NCBI RefSeq assembly: GCF_014653175.1
Contig: NZ_BNAG01000003.1
Span: 186,001-250,000, forward strand
DNA from: Roseivirga thermotolerans
GTDB taxonomy: Bacteria > Bacteroidota > Bacteroidia > Cytophagales > Cyclobacteriaceae
DNA: 64,000 bases
Direction of reading: 5' to 3'
Shown: one piece after another, positions 1-8,507 of the stretch
Numbering within the stretch: the stretch's first letter is position 1
Layout: each line of letters begins with the position of its first letter
Notes under the pieces: generated by a model
Told to the model about the DNA's origin: nothing
The model's input: only the letters and a program-made list of their open reading frames with translations
The model's database searches: none
Translations under genes and position numbers: made by a program

Positions 1-251
1 TTCCTGAAATTCACCTAGGTTTGTTCCTTTCATTATATAAAATTCGTATATGACGATAAAATTAATAGTTCAATAGAGTTACTTATTTAGGTCACATAGA
101 AGTAAATAGACAATTTGAGCTAGAAGCTGTGTCTTCACAGTGCCATGTGACTGAGTATGTAAATCTATAGTTTAATTCGTAATTGACGATAATATCCTTA
201 GACGGAGATTGAGTCAAAAAGTTTTTATGATCTGAAAAGTATTAGAAAAGA
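1..251. other. left-edge noncoding stretch with a short direct repeat
   Basis: No convincing gene is seen here. The stretch is AT-rich and carries two imperfect 19-base direct copies, at 41-59 and 174-192, matching at 17 of 19 positions and sharing the core TGACGATAA. Their role is unknown. The stretch lies downstream of the minus-strand permease gene. Confidence 0.5.
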
Positions 252-275
252 GTGCCGATGATCAATCATCGGCAC
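252..275 (-). terminator. probable terminator of the padR-permease operon
   Basis: A perfect 10-bp stem (252-261 with 266-275) closes a TCAA loop, 10 bases beyond the stop of the minus-strand permease gene. On the minus strand it is followed by a T-rich but interrupted tract, so termination is likely but not of the strongest type. Confidence 0.6.
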
Positions 276-285
276 CTCCGAATTT

Positions 286-2904
286 TCATTCGTTTCTTAG
301 CGTTAGAGCCGGGTTAGAGCGGGCGGCTTTCCAGGTTTGTGATCCTATGGTTAGAAAGCCTATGCCAAAAATAATTATTACTCCCAGGCTCAATTCCAGT
401 AGTCCAATGTTTGCCCGATTGGCCTGATCGGCTAAAATCAGTTCATCGAATAAATAGTAAGTGGCTGGTACAGCAATGGCCGTGGCCAATAGCAACAGGA
501 GCATAAAACCTCTGGACAGTAGCGTAATAAGGCTGCCTTCGGTGGCACCCAATACTTTACGTATACTTATTTCCTTTAGTCGGGTCTCTGCAGTATACAC
601 ACCCATGCCCAGTAGCCCAAGCGAAGCAATACATATGGTTAAGAAGGCCAGGAAACCTACCAGGGTATAGGTGACTGAAAACTGTTCATAGGCTCTTTCC
701 AGACCATCTTTATAGAAATATCCTTTAAAGTCGTGCACCTCATCGAATCCGGCCCAGGCCTCTTCTATTTTCTTGCGGGTTGAAAGTAAATCGTTGCTGG
801 AAATCTTTAAACTTAGCATTCGGGCTTCTTGTGGTTTATGTCTGAAGGCGAAGCATTCAATCTCAGAGTCCAGGGTGGCATAATGAAAGTTTTCAACCAC
901 TCCCACAATAGTTAAGCGTTCTCTGCCGAACTTCAGGCTTTCGCCTATGGCTTCTTCGGGGCTGCCCAGTTTAAAGTGCTTTATAAACTGCTCGTTCACA
1001 ATCATGCTTTCTTCTACCTCTACCGAGTTTTTCTCAGGAAAATTGCTGCCGGCCAGCAACCTGTGTTTCATTAGGGGAATATAGCGATGGTCTATACTAG
1101 AGTAATAGACCGATGCAGAATCCAGACCATCGTCAGACTTTACCTGGTTGGCCCAGCGGCTTCCAATACTCAGTATATGTGATGACTTGGCAATGTCTGT
1201 AACCTCCGGAATTTGCTCAAACATGGCTTTGGTGAGTTGAGGGTCGTTGTTCTGAAGGTCAATATTCAGCACGTTTTCCGTATCGAAGCCCAGATTGAAA
1301 TTCAAAGCATACTTGAATTGTCTATGAGAAATGGAGGCTGATATAATGAACATCAGCGACAAGGTAAACTGAATGACGATGAGTGCTTTGCGTAGGTTGA
1401 TTTTTGAAAAAGCCTTGGGGCCTGATGCGCTTTTAAGCACCTGAATGGCCTTGAGTTTGGAGAGGAACAAAGAAGGTAGAAATCCGGCAAAGAAGCCTAC
1501 CAAAAGCGCAAATGCGATAAAGTAAACCAATACAATAGGCTCGTGCTCCAACCGCAACGTACTCTGAATTTCCGGGTTGAGGTTGAGAAACATTGGCCGA
1601 ATAAGAAAGAATATAAAGTAGGCCATTATGAGTGAGGCAAGCGATATAAGACAGGCCTCAACAATGAATTGAGTAAACACCTGCTTACGTTGTGCACCTA
1701 CTACTTTTCTTACCCCAACTTCTTTGGCTCTCCGTAAAGAACGGGCTATAGATAGGTTGGTATAGTTGAAACCGGCAGAAAGTATTACCACAAAGGCTAG
1801 GCCTGCAAATACCCAAATAACCTCCCGGCCTATACTAGGGCCTAGTTGGTTGCTTGTGTTAGAAGGCCCCAGCATTATTTTGGTAATGGGCTGAGCCGCC
1901 AATTGAATGTTTACTTGCTTCGATTCACTGTTTTCGTCAGCGGCAATGGCGTTGAGGCGATTTTCTATGTCGGCAATGTCAGTTTGATCGTCCAGCCTGA
2001 AGTAAACATAGTTGGACCACATGTTTTGCCAGCTCAAAAAGCCTCTGTTGTCTTCGTTTTCGATTTCGAAGGTTGAGAACGAAACCAAAGATTGAAAGTC
2101 CATGTGAGAGTTGAAGGGAGGGTTTTTGACCAGTCCCGTTACCTGATATTCGTGTTCGGCCACGGTAATGGTTTTACCCATTGGGTCGGCTTCTCCAAAA
2201 AACTTGTTGGCGGTTTCTTCAGTCAGTACAATGGAGTATGGTGCTTTTAGAGCGGTGGCCGGGTCGCCACGGTATAGCTCAAAGGAGAGTACATTGAAGA
2301 AGTCTTCATCGGCCCAGAATCCGCTAATCGGTATTCTTTTATCGCCAATTAGCCCATCTCCATTAAACCCGCGACTCATAATGGTGATGGCTTTCAGGCC
2401 GGGCACTTCTTCTTTCATTCTTTTTCCAACCAGTATTGAGGTAGAGGCAAAGAGGCTGGGGTCGCTCTCTAAATAGCTGTGGGTATTGTTGATACGGAAA
2501 ATCTTTTCAGCCTCGTGATGAAAGCGGTCGTAGTTTTTTACTTCTACAAACATGGTAATCATAATGAGGCAGACAGACATGCTCACAGCCAGACCAAAAA
2601 TATTAATGGCCGAAAAGAGCTTGTTTCTGGCTATGCTTCGGATTGATGTTTTGAAATAATTTTTGAACATGATGAATTGAGTTAATTGATTCAGAAAATT
2701 GAGTTTTTTGACCGTGTACGGTTTAAAGAACCGTAGTGTATTGAGTGCATAAAGCCACCGGGCTTTACGGGCTCCTTTTGAACTAAGGTGCCGTTCAAAG
2801 TGCTCGTACAGATCGCCCTGAAGATCTTCCAGTAACTGAGGCTTGCAGTACCATTCTAAAAAGCGGTCGGCCCAACGTGGCGGTATGTTGTTTTTATTCT
2901 TCAA
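286..2904 (-). CDS. FtsX/MacB-type ABC transporter permease with N-terminal prefix domain
   Basis: This 872-residue inner-membrane permease belongs to the large Bacteroidota FtsX/MacB family. Residues about 1-75 form the soluble permease-prefix region (PPRWADRFLEW start, QGDLYEHF). A first membrane helix follows near 95-118, then a periplasmic MacB-like domain (about 120-350), a three-helix FtsX block (about 365-485), a second periplasmic domain (about 510-720) and a second FtsX block (about 745-865). The motif REVIWVFAGLAFVVILSAGFNY and the repeated KEVGVRKVVGA / KEISIRKVLGA pair mark the duplicated halves. No ATPase is adjacent, which is usual for this group. The start overlaps the padR stop by 4 bases (ATGA), so the two are translationally coupled. 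The substrate cannot be told; relatives handle peptides, lipoproteins or antimicrobial stress. Confidence 0.9.
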   Translation of the reverse strand: MKNKNNIPPRWADRFLEWYCKPQLLEDLQGDLYEHFERHLSSKGARKARWLYALNTLRFFKPYTVKKLNFLNQLTQFIMFKNYFKTSIRSIARNKLFSAINIFGLAVSMSVCLIMITMFVEVKNYDRFHHEAEKIFRINNTHSYLESDPSLFASTSILVGKRMKEEVPGLKAITIMSRGFNGDGLIGDKRIPISGFWADEDFFNVLSFELYRGDPATALKAPYSIVLTEETANKFFGEADPMGKTITVAEHEYQVTGLVKNPPFNSHMDFQSLVSFSTFEIENEDNRGFLSWQNMWSNYVYFRLDDQTDIADIENRLNAIAADENSESKQVNIQLAAQPITKIMLGPSNTSNQLGPSIGREVIWVFAGLAFVVILSAGFNYTNLSIARSLRRAKEVGVRKVVGAQRKQVFTQFIVEACLISLASLIMAYFIFFLIRPMFLNLNPEIQSTLRLEHEPIVLVYFIAFALLVGFFAGFLPSLFLSKLKAIQVLKSASGPKAFSKINLRKALIVIQFTLSLMFIISASISHRQFKYALNFNLGFDTENVLNIDLQNNDPQLTKAMFEQIPEVTDIAKSSHILSIGSRWANQVKSDDGLDSASVYYSSIDHRYIPLMKHRLLAGSNFPEKNSVEVEESMIVNEQFIKHFKLGSPEEAIGESLKFGRERLTIVGVVENFHYATLDSEIECFAFRHKPQEARMLSLKISSNDLLSTRKKIEEAWAGFDEVHDFKGYFYKDGLERAYEQFSVTYTLVGFLAFLTICIASLGLLGMGVYTAETRLKEISIRKVLGATEGSLITLLSRGFMLLLLLATAIAVPATYYLFDELILADQANRANIGLLELSLGVIIIFGIGFLTIGSQTWKAARSNPALTLRNE

Positions 2905-3233
2905 GCAATTTTAAGGTTGAAGTCGGGAATTAAGCTCCACAGCTGATCGCGCTGTTGTTTGGCTTTGGTTAAGGCCACTTTGCCGGCATGGGTTACCGTA
3001 AAGAATCGCTTTCTACGCCCACCTCTTTCTTTGGTTGGTTCGCCCAAGTGAGATTTGACATAGCCTTTTTCATCAAGACGATTAAGTACAGCGTGCACCA
3101 CGCTGAGTTTGACCTTGCGCTCTGTTACTCGTTCTATCTCATCACAAATGGCCACACTGTAGGCTTCTTCCATAAGTGCGGCTATGGTAAGCAATACAAT
3201 CTCTTCGAATTCGCCCAAATTGGTTCCTTTCAT
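2901..3233 (-). CDS. PadR-family transcriptional regulator
   Basis: A 110-residue winged-helix regulator. The N-terminus MKGTNLGEFEEIVLLTIAAL and the later GGRRKRFFTVTHAGKVAL wing and dimer segment are typical of the short PadR group. I chose the ATG at 3233; an upstream in-frame GTG at 3251 would add six residues but lies against a TACATTTA -7-like box (3252-3259). It is cotranscribed with the overlapping permease gene. In Bacteroidota such pairs are common and PadR normally represses its own operon, so autoregulation is inferred. Confidence 0.9.
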   Translation of the reverse strand: MKGTNLGEFEEIVLLTIAALMEEAYSVAICDEIERVTERKVKLSVVHAVLNRLDEKGYVKSHLGEPTKERGGRRKRFFTVTHAGKVALTKAKQQRDQLWSLIPDFNLKIA

Positions 3234-3439
3234 TTTAGTGTTTTTATTCACTAAATGTATAAAAAATGAATCAGTCCGAAATTATTTCTTATACAAATAA
3301 TGAAGTTATGTTTCCGCTGGTGTTGAGAGTTACATAGTTACGTCTATTTAAGAGAGGGTAGAAGTGAGTTTAATTGAACTGTCGGATAGGTGTGTTCAGC
3401 TGTTGAAAAGAATGTGTGGGGCAATTGGGCCAGGTCATA
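3234..3439. other. intergenic region between frr and padR
   Basis: Apart from the padR promoter-like box near 3252-3259 and the frr terminator at its right end, I see no gene here. Short open frames on the plus strand have no recognisable content. Confidence 0.5.
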
Positions 3440-3470
3440 AAAAAAGGGAAACGTTTATGTTCCCCTTTTT
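3440..3470 (-). terminator. terminator of the bccp-pyrH-frr operon
   Basis: An A-rich/T-rich hairpin with a GGG(G)AA/TTCCCC stem and one bulged base lies 19 bases past the frr stop. On the minus strand it runs into seven consecutive T residues, the normal form of an intrinsic terminator. Confidence 0.7.
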
Positions 3471-3488
3471 CAATTGCTTCGTGTATGA

Positions 3489-4049
3489 TTACACGGTCAT
3501 TATCTCTTTCTCCTTGAGGGCCAGGAGATCGTCCATCTTTTTGGTATACGTATCTGTAAGTGCCTGAACATCGTCTTCAGCAGCTTTAATGGCGTCTTCA
3601 GAAACACCTTCTTTAAGAAGCTTTTTAAGTTCATCGTTGGCTTCTTTTCTGGCGTTTCTCACGCTCACTTTACCGTCTTCGGTAACGCCTTTGGCTTGCT
3701 TGGCTAGTTGCACCCTTCTTTCTTCGGTTAGTTGCGGCACATTGATAATGATGTTTTCTCCATCATTTTGGGGGTTAAAGCCCAAATCGCTATTGATAAT
3801 GGCTTTCTCAATTTCTCCTATAATAGATTTTTCCCATGGTTTAATAAATATGGTACGGGCGTCTGGAGTAGAAACTGAAGCCACCTGATTGATGGGGGTT
3901 GGTGCACCATAATAAACCACCATAAGGCCATCCAGCATACTGGGCATGGCCTTGCCTGCCCGAATCTTGGCTAGCTCTACCTTTGCATGAGATACAGCCT
4001 TTTCCATCATTTCTTTGGCAGTGTCTAAGTATATTTCTATCTCTTCCAT
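3489..4049 (-). CDS. frr: ribosome recycling factor
   Basis: A 186-residue protein of the usual length for RRF, which with EF-G splits the post-termination ribosome. The family signature is visible in AGKAMPSMLDGLMVVYYGAPTP-like sequence near residues 32-52 and in the basic stretch LTEERRVQLAKQAKGVTEDG. The gene follows pyrH by 8 bases on the minus strand, the classical pyrH-frr pairing. A terminator follows. Nothing is unusual in the sequence. Confidence 0.97.
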   Translation of the reverse strand: MEEIEIYLDTAKEMMEKAVSHAKVELAKIRAGKAMPSMLDGLMVVYYGAPTPINQVASVSTPDARTIFIKPWEKSIIGEIEKAIINSDLGFNPQNDGENIIINVPQLTEERRVQLAKQAKGVTEDGKVSVRNARKEANDELKKLLKEGVSEDAIKAAEDDVQALTDTYTKKMDDLLALKEKEIMTV

Positions 4050-4057
4050 ATCAAATG

Positions 4058-4765
4058 TTAGCTAATGAGTGTTCCAACTTGTTCTTTTCCTTCAATGAGT
4101 TTTTGCAGGTTGCCGGGTTTGTTCATGTCAAAGACAATTATGGGTACATTATTTTCCTGACAAAGGGTAAAGGCGGTCATATCCATAATATTATAGCCTT
4201 TGCTAATAACTTCTTCGAAGCTAAGCTTTTCGAACCGAACAGCATTAGGGTCTTTTTCAGGGTCGGCAGAATATACTCCATCAACCCGTGTACCTTTTAA
4301 TACTACATCGGCCTCAATTTCAATGGCTCTAAGACTCGCTGTAGAGTCTGTAGTAAAGTATGGGTTGCCTATACCCGCGCCAAAAATAACAATTCGTCCT
4401 TTTTCCAGATGCCTTACGGCTCTTCTTCTTATAAAGGGCTCACACACTGCTTCCATCTTTATACCAGACATTAGTCGGGTATACATACCATGTTTTTCTA
4501 GTGTGCTCTGAATCGCCATGGCGTTTATTACGGTGGCTAACATGCCCATGTAATCGCCTTGAACTCTGTCTATGCCTGAAGCTTCGGCCTGCACTCCTCT
4601 ATATATATTGCCTCCGCCAATTACAATGGCTACTTCAACCCCCTGGTCTTTTACTTTTTTTATTTCAAGAGCATATTGCTCCAACCTTGCCGGATCTATA
4701 CCATAGTTCTGCTTGCCCATTAAGGCCTCTCCACTAAGCTTCAGCAGTATTCGTTTATAAGACAT
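4058..4765 (-). CDS. pyrH: uridylate kinase (UMP kinase)
   Basis: A 235-residue amino-acid-kinase-fold enzyme that phosphorylates UMP to UDP in pyrimidine synthesis. [11 protein letters not shown] at the N-terminus and [10 protein letters not shown] near residue 50 form the nucleotide and phosphate sites, and [13 protein letters not shown] near 130 is the bacterial PyrH signature. It sits between the biotin carrier gene (9 bases upstream) and frr (8 bases downstream), probably in one operon. The family is normally hexameric and controlled by UTP and GTP. Confidence 0.97.
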   Translation of the reverse strand: MSYKRILLKLSGEALMGKQNYGIDPARLEQYALEIKKVKDQGVEVAIVIGGGNIYRGVQAEASGIDRVQGDYMGMLATVINAMAIQSTLEKHGMYTRLMSGIKMEAVCEPFIRRRAVRHLEKGRIVIFGAGIGNPYFTTDSTASLRAIEIEADVVLKGTRVDGVYSADPEKDPNAVRFEKLSFEEVISKGYNIMDMTAFTLCQENNVPIIVFDMNKPGNLQKLIEGKEQVGTLIS

Positions 4766-4774
4766 TCCCTTTGT

Positions 4775-5272
4775 TTAAAACTTTATTAGTACTTGATTTT
4801 TTTCTACACTGTCGCCCTTTTTCACTTCTACACTTTTAATGCTTCCATCTCCGGCTGCTTTTAGTACGTTTTCCATTTTCATGGCTTCCAGAATCAGAAG
4901 CGGGTCGCCCTTTTTCACTTCCTTGCCTTCTTCTACCAAAATGTCTAATACCAGGCCGGGCATAGGAGCTTTGAGGTCGTTAACGGCCTGTACTGCTGAC
5001 ATGTCTATCCCCATAGACTCAAGGAGTACATCCATTTTGTCTTTGAGCTGAACGGTATATATCTGCTTGTTAATTTTGATCTCCGCAGTTTTGGTTGCCT
5101 GATCCAGTTTTAGGATTTCGGCTTTGAAGGTTTTGTGGTCTTTAATAATAAGGTGTTTGTTGTTAGTCTTCTTATGAATAGACCAGTTGATGGGCGAGCC
5201 ATTAATGGTGGGCTGCTCACCATCAAATTGAATTTCAATTGGATTTCCTGAGGCAGTTTCTGTACGATACAT
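4775..5272 (-). CDS. biotin carboxyl carrier protein of an acyl-CoA carboxylase
   Basis: A 165-residue carrier. The last 75 residues are a biotinyl domain with the EAMKM motif; Lys132 is the predicted biotinylation site, preceded by APMPGLVLDILVEEG, which is typical of propionyl-CoA/pyruvate carboxylase-type carriers. The N-terminal 95 residues resemble the region that links carrier to biotin carboxylase in this family. No biotin carboxylase lies nearby; the window's carboxyltransferase (43446-45032) is a plausible partner but is 38 kb away. The gene leads the minus-strand unit with pyrH and frr. Confidence 0.85.
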   Translation of the reverse strand: MYRTETASGNPIEIQFDGEQPTINGSPINWSIHKKTNNKHLIIKDHKTFKAEILKLDQATKTAEIKINKQIYTVQLKDKMDVLLESMGIDMSAVQAVNDLKAPMPGLVLDILVEEGKEVKKGDPLLILEAMKMENVLKAAGDGSIKSVEVKKGDSVEKNQVLIKF

Positions 5273-5336
5273 TGAATAAGGTTTGTTCTCGGATTAATGG
5301 GATATTTCATCGGAAATTGAAACACCCTAAATCGCA

Positions 5337-5344
5337 CAAATATA
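5337..5344 (-). promoter_or_regulatory. -7 box upstream of the biotin carrier gene
   Basis: The minus strand reads TATATTTG, a full match to the Bacteroidota -7 consensus TAnnTTTG, 65 bases before the biotin carrier start. No TTTG lies at the expected -33 distance, so support is partial. Confidence 0.5.
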
Positions 5345-5408
5345 GATAACTATTTTTATTCAAGAAGGCTAAACTCTTTTGTGTTTGAGAGAAAACTCTT
5401 ATGATTGC

Positions 5409-5447
5409 GCCCGAATTGCAAAAAGCTCGTTTGCGCTCAAATTGGGC
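5409..5447. other. intergenic hairpin between bccp and the tRNA-tuf unit
   Basis: The 5273-5576 gap has no gene. It holds a long imperfect hairpin (arms 5409-5417 and 5439-5447, with an inner GCAAA/TTTGC stem) followed on the plus strand by GGTTTTT. It looks like a terminator for plus-strand transcription, but nothing upstream on that strand needs one. The divergent promoters lie on either side of it. Confidence 0.4.
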
Positions 5448-5493
5448 GGTTTTTCGAGAGCCGATAAAAAGAAATATCTTTTTCAGGCAAATG

Positions 5494-5524
5494 TTTGATT
5501 AATATAAAAAAGGGTCTAATTTTG
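5494..5524 (+). promoter_or_regulatory. promoter of the tRNA-tuf operon
   Basis: TTTG at 5494-5497 and TAATTTTG at 5517-5524 are separated by exactly 19 bases, a full match to the Bacteroidota housekeeping promoter. It lies 52 bases before tRNA-Tyr. Confidence 0.85.
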
Positions 5525-5576
5525 CATTCCCTTTCGCTGAAAGGCTTTTTTATGTCGTTCTTTTAGAGATTGATTC

Positions 5577-5659
5577 GGGGGGATACCAAAGCGGCCAACT
5601 GGGACGGACTGTAAATCCGTTGACTTATGTCTTCGCAGGTTCGAATCCTGCTCCCCCCA
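5577..5659 (+). tRNA. tRNA-Tyr (anticodon GTA)
   Basis: The acceptor stem GGGGGGA (5577-5583) pairs with TCCCCCC (5652-5658), followed by discriminator A. The anticodon stem ACGGA/TCCGT encloses GTA at 5611-5613, and a long variable arm gives 83 nt, as expected for bacterial tRNA-Tyr. CCA is not fully encoded. Confidence 0.95.
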
Positions 5660-5744
5660 CTAAGATATCTGAAGCCTTGGCGAATGATATCGGTTTCATG
5701 GCCAGGCGGACTTCTTGTTTCCTTAATAAAGTCATGAAGCACAA

Positions 5745-5817
5745 GCGGGTGTAGCTCAGTTGGTAGAGCGACAGCCTTCCAAGCTGTAGGTCGCGGGTTC
5801 GAGCCTCGTCACCCGCT
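5745..5817 (+). tRNA. tRNA-Gly (anticodon TCC)
   Basis: The acceptor stem GCGGGTG (5745-5751) pairs with CACCCGC (5810-5816), discriminator T. The anticodon loop CTTCCAA places TCC at 5778-5780, inside the stem ACAGC/GCTGT. It is the second tRNA of the tRNA-tuf operon. Confidence 0.95.
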
Positions 5818-5893
5818 CAGAGTGAGTACGAACTATCTTACTCCTGAGCCAATAAATATTTTGGTTTGCGGCACGGGTTGCCCCTGCCTTATG

Positions 5894-5926
5894 GTAGGTA
5901 GGAGTTTGAGTTTCGTCACCCGCTCA
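5894..5926 (+). pseudogene. decayed 3' copy of tRNA-Gly
   Basis: Beginning 77 bases after the intact tRNA-Gly, the sequence GTAGGT...GAGTTTCGTCACCCGCTCA repeats the variable loop, T arm and acceptor 3' strand of that tRNA with a deletion and several substitutions. There is no intact 5' half and the T stem is mispaired, so it should not be functional. It looks like the remains of a tandem duplication. Confidence 0.7.
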
Positions 5927-6007
5927 AATCTTTGGGTTCTAGGTTCAAAGTTTTGAGTTTTAATGATGCAACTTAAGACACAAGACTTAGAGCTTAAAGC
6001 TATTTAA

Positions 6008-6079
6008 GCCGATGTAGCTCAGGGGTAGAGTACTTCCTTGGTAAGGAAGGGGTCACGGGTTCAAATCCCGTCATTGGCT
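6008..6079 (+). tRNA. tRNA-Thr (anticodon GGT)
   Basis: The acceptor stem GCCGATG (6008-6014) pairs with CATTGGC (6072-6078) with one G-T pair. The anticodon stem CTTCC/GGAAG encloses TTGGTAA, with GGT at 6040-6042. It precedes tuf by 79 bases, as in the conserved thrT-tufB arrangement. Confidence 0.95.
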
Positions 6080-6158
6080 CAATTAAGAAGTTAATGACTT
6101 GCCCTGTTGGGCTTGTATTTCGAATTATATAAACATTAATATTAACTAATTTTCAAAC

Positions 6159-7346
6159 ATGGCTAAAGAAACCTTTGACCGTTCCAAGCCGCACGTTAAT
6201 ATTGGTACTATCGGTCACGTTGACCACGGTAAGACCACTTTAACTGCTGCGATTACTAAAGTATTGGCAGACGCTGGTCTTGCCGAAAACAGAGACTTCT
6301 CTTCTATCGACAACGCTCCTGAAGAGAAAGAAAGAGGTATTACTATCAACACCTCTCACGTTGAGTACCAAACTGCCAACCGTCACTATGCTCACGTTGA
6401 CTGTCCAGGTCACGCTGACTACGTGAAGAACATGGTTACTGGTGCTGCTCAAATGGATGGTGCCATTCTAGTAGTTGCTGCTACAGATGGTCCTATGCCT
6501 CAAACTAGAGAGCATATCCTTTTGGCTCGTCAGGTAGGTGTGCCTGCTTTGGTTGTTTTCATGAACAAAGTGGACTTGGTAGATGACGAAGAGCTTCTTG
6601 AGCTTGTTGAAATGGAAGTAAGAGAACTGCTTTCTTTCTACGAATTCCCTGGTGACGATATTCCTGTAATTCAGGGTTCTGCTCTTGGTGCACTTAACGG
6701 TGAGCCTAAGTGGGTAGAGAAAGTAAACGAGCTTATGGCAGCTGTAGATGACTACATTCCGCTTCCTGAGCGTTTGACTGACAAAGACTTCTTGATGCCG
6801 GTAGAAGATGTATTCTCGATCACTGGTCGTGGTACTGTAGCTACTGGTAGAATCGAAAGAGGTGTAATCAACTCTGGTGATCCTGTTGATATTATCGGTA
6901 TGGGTGCCGAAGGGTTGAAGTCTACTGTTACTGGTGTGGAAATGTTCCGTAAGATCTTGGATAGAGGTGAAGCTGGTGACAACGTAGGTCTTCTTTTGAG
7001 AGGTATCGAGAAAACTGATATCAAAAGAGGTATGATCATTTGTAAGCCTGGTTCTGTGAAGCCACACGCTCACTTCAAAGCTGAGGTTTACGTTCTTTCT
7101 AAAGAAGAAGGTGGTCGTCATACTCCATTCTTTAACAAGTACCGTCCTCAGTTCTACCTAAGAACTACTGACGTTACTGGTGAGATTAAGCTTCCTGCTG
7201 ACATCGAAATGGTTATGCCAGGTGATAACGTTACTATCGAAGTAAACCTGATCAACGCGGTTGCTCTTGAAAAAGGTCTTCGATTCGCTATCAGAGAAGG
7301 TGGTAGAACTGTAGGTGCCGGTCAGGTAACTGAAATCCTTGACTAA
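6159..7346 (+). CDS. tuf: elongation factor Tu
   Basis: A 395-residue GTPase that delivers aminoacyl-tRNA to the ribosome. The GTP-binding motifs are GHVDHGKT (about residues 19-26), DCPGH (about 81-85) and NKVD (about 136-139); domains 2 and 3 follow with the usual [13 protein letters not shown] and PGDNV segments. It is transcribed with the upstream tRNAs. Codon use is strongly biased, as expected for a highly expressed gene. No second tuf is seen beside fusA, so this may be the only copy, but the window cannot show that. Confidence 0.99.
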   Translation: MAKETFDRSKPHVNIGTIGHVDHGKTTLTAAITKVLADAGLAENRDFSSIDNAPEEKERGITINTSHVEYQTANRHYAHVDCPGHADYVKNMVTGAAQMDGAILVVAATDGPMPQTREHILLARQVGVPALVVFMNKVDLVDDEELLELVEMEVRELLSFYEFPGDDIPVIQGSALGALNGEPKWVEKVNELMAAVDDYIPLPERLTDKDFLMPVEDVFSITGRGTVATGRIERGVINSGDPVDIIGMGAEGLKSTVTGVEMFRKILDRGEAGDNVGLLLRGIEKTDIKRGMIICKPGSVKPHAHFKAEVYVLSKEEGGRHTPFFNKYRPQFYLRTTDVTGEIKLPADIEMVMPGDNVTIEVNLINAVALEKGLRFAIREGGRTVGAGQVTEILD

Positions 7347-7372
7347 TCCATCTTTTAGAAGATAAATTATGG

Positions 7373-7406
7373 CAAACGCGTTTTCGATTTTTCGGAGGCG
7401 CGTTTG
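7373..7406 (+). terminator. possible terminator after tuf
   Basis: CAAACGCG (7373-7380) pairs with CGCGTTTG (7399-7406), 26 bases after the tuf stop. The following tract is only moderately T-rich. The right arm contains the TTTG of the next promoter, so the two signals overlap. Confidence 0.5.
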
Positions 7407-7434
7407 TTTCATTAATTTAAATTCTCTAAATTTG
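7403..7434 (+). promoter_or_regulatory. promoter of the tRNA-Trp-secE-nusG-rpl unit
   Basis: TTTG at 7403-7406 and TAAATTTG at 7427-7434, separated by 20 bases, match the Bacteroidota promoter. It is followed by about 210 untranslated bases before tRNA-Trp, in which I see no gene. Confidence 0.7.
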
Positions 7435-7648
7435 CAGCCCGTTTCAAGGCTCTAAGCTATTTTTTGTCCGAGAATTTCTTAATTAAGGTCGATTCTCAGG
7501 CAGATATAAGGATCAGTTTTTCAGTGTGTTATACTGATATTCTTTGTGAGAAAGCTGAAGACTTTGAAATGGCGGTAAAGGGCGCTGAAAAGCAGGGCCG
7601 AAAGAAATAAGAAAATAATTCCTGAATATCGGTTTCGGGAAAAAATCT

Positions 7649-7721
7649 ACGGGTGTAGCTCAGTTGGTAGAGCAGTGGTCTCCAAAACCAAAGGTCGTGA
7701 GTTCGAATCTTACCACCCGTG
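7649..7721 (+). tRNA. tRNA-Trp (anticodon CCA)
   Basis: The acceptor stem ACGGGTG (7649-7655) pairs with CACCCGT (7714-7720), discriminator G. The loop CTCCAAA places CCA at 7682-7684. It ends only 21 bases before the secE start, so the two are almost certainly on one transcript and separated by tRNA processing. Confidence 0.95.
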
Positions 7722-7742
7722 CAAAATAAAGGAGTAAGACCA

Positions 7743-7937
7743 ATGAGTAAATTAATGTCCTTTGTGAGTGAATCATACGATGAGATGAGGCACAAAGTAA
7801 GTTGGCCGAAGCTTTCTGAGCTTCAGAGCAGTTCAGTTTTAGTGCTTGTGGCCTCTTTGATATTCGCCCTTGTGATTGGTTTAATCGATTTGGGCTTTGA
7901 CAAAATTATGGATTGGTTTTACAACCTTAACCTTTAA
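7743..7937 (+). CDS. secE: preprotein translocase subunit SecE
   Basis: A 64-residue single-spanning subunit of the SecYEG channel. [18 protein letters not shown] is the conserved amphipathic helix, followed by one membrane helix (about residues 32-53). I chose the ATG at 7743, which has an AAGGAG sequence 10 bases upstream; an in-frame GTG at 7719 lies inside tRNA-Trp. It is followed by nusG, as in most bacteria. Confidence 0.95.
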   Translation: MSKLMSFVSESYDEMRHKVSWPKLSELQSSSVLVLVASLIFALVIGLIDLGFDKIMDWFYNLNL

Positions 7938-7948
7938 TCACACGAGCG

Positions 7949-8506
7949 ATGTCAGATCTCAAATGGTACATGGTTAGGGCAGTGTCGGGCCAGGAGCGCA
8001 AGGCTAAGGAATACTTGGAGAATGAAATTGAGCGAGAAAATGTCGCTGAATATATTCCTCAGGTGTTAGTTCCTTCCGAGAAGGTTTTTGAAATCAGAAA
8101 CGGAAAGAAAAAGTCTCGCGATAAAAACCTGTTTCCCGGATATGTCATGATTCAGGCCGATTTGTCTAATGGTGAAGTCGTTCATATGATTAAAAATATC
8201 CCAGGTATCATAGGGTTCCTAGGTCAAGCTACTGGCACTGCTTCCAAACCGCCAGTTCCATTACGTCAAGCAGAAGTAGATCGTATCTTAGGTAAGGTTG
8301 AAGAGATTGACGAGTTTGACGAACAACTAGATACGCCATATATAGTCGGAGAGACCGTGAAAGTAATGGATGGTCCCTTTAGTGGTTTTACGGGTACTAT
8401 AGAAGAGGTATTTGAAGAAAGAAGAAAGCTTAATGTAATGGTTAAGATCTTCGGACGAAATACCCCTGTTGAATTAAGTTACATGCAAGTAGAAAAACAA
8501 GATTAA
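7949..8506 (+). CDS. nusG: transcription termination/antitermination factor NusG
   Basis: A 185-residue protein that binds RNA polymerase and links it to Rho or to the leading ribosome. The NGN domain (about 1-110) starts [20 protein letters not shown] and includes FPGYVMIQ; the C-terminal KOW domain (about 130-180) has [18 protein letters not shown]. It lies between secE and rplK with short spacing (11 and 1 bases) in the conserved order. Confidence 0.97.
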   Translation: MSDLKWYMVRAVSGQERKAKEYLENEIERENVAEYIPQVLVPSEKVFEIRNGKKKSRDKNLFPGYVMIQADLSNGEVVHMIKNIPGIIGFLGQATGTASKPPVPLRQAEVDRILGKVEEIDEFDEQLDTPYIVGETVKVMDGPFSGFTGTIEEVFEERRKLNVMVKIFGRNTPVELSYMQVEKQD

Positions 8507-8507
8507 G

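Noticed and set aside
6468-7121. 217-codon open frame on the minus strand inside tuf
   Set aside because: It is complementary to the highly conserved tuf frame, has no start context or recognisable domains, and arises from biased codons.
7568-7609. 13-codon frame in the tRNA-Trp leader
   Set aside because: Very short, no ribosome-binding context and no codon pattern or hairpin consistent with attenuation.
7719-7742. GTG start of a longer SecE
   Set aside because: The codon lies at the 3' end of tRNA-Trp; the ATG at 7743 has an AAGGAG upstream.
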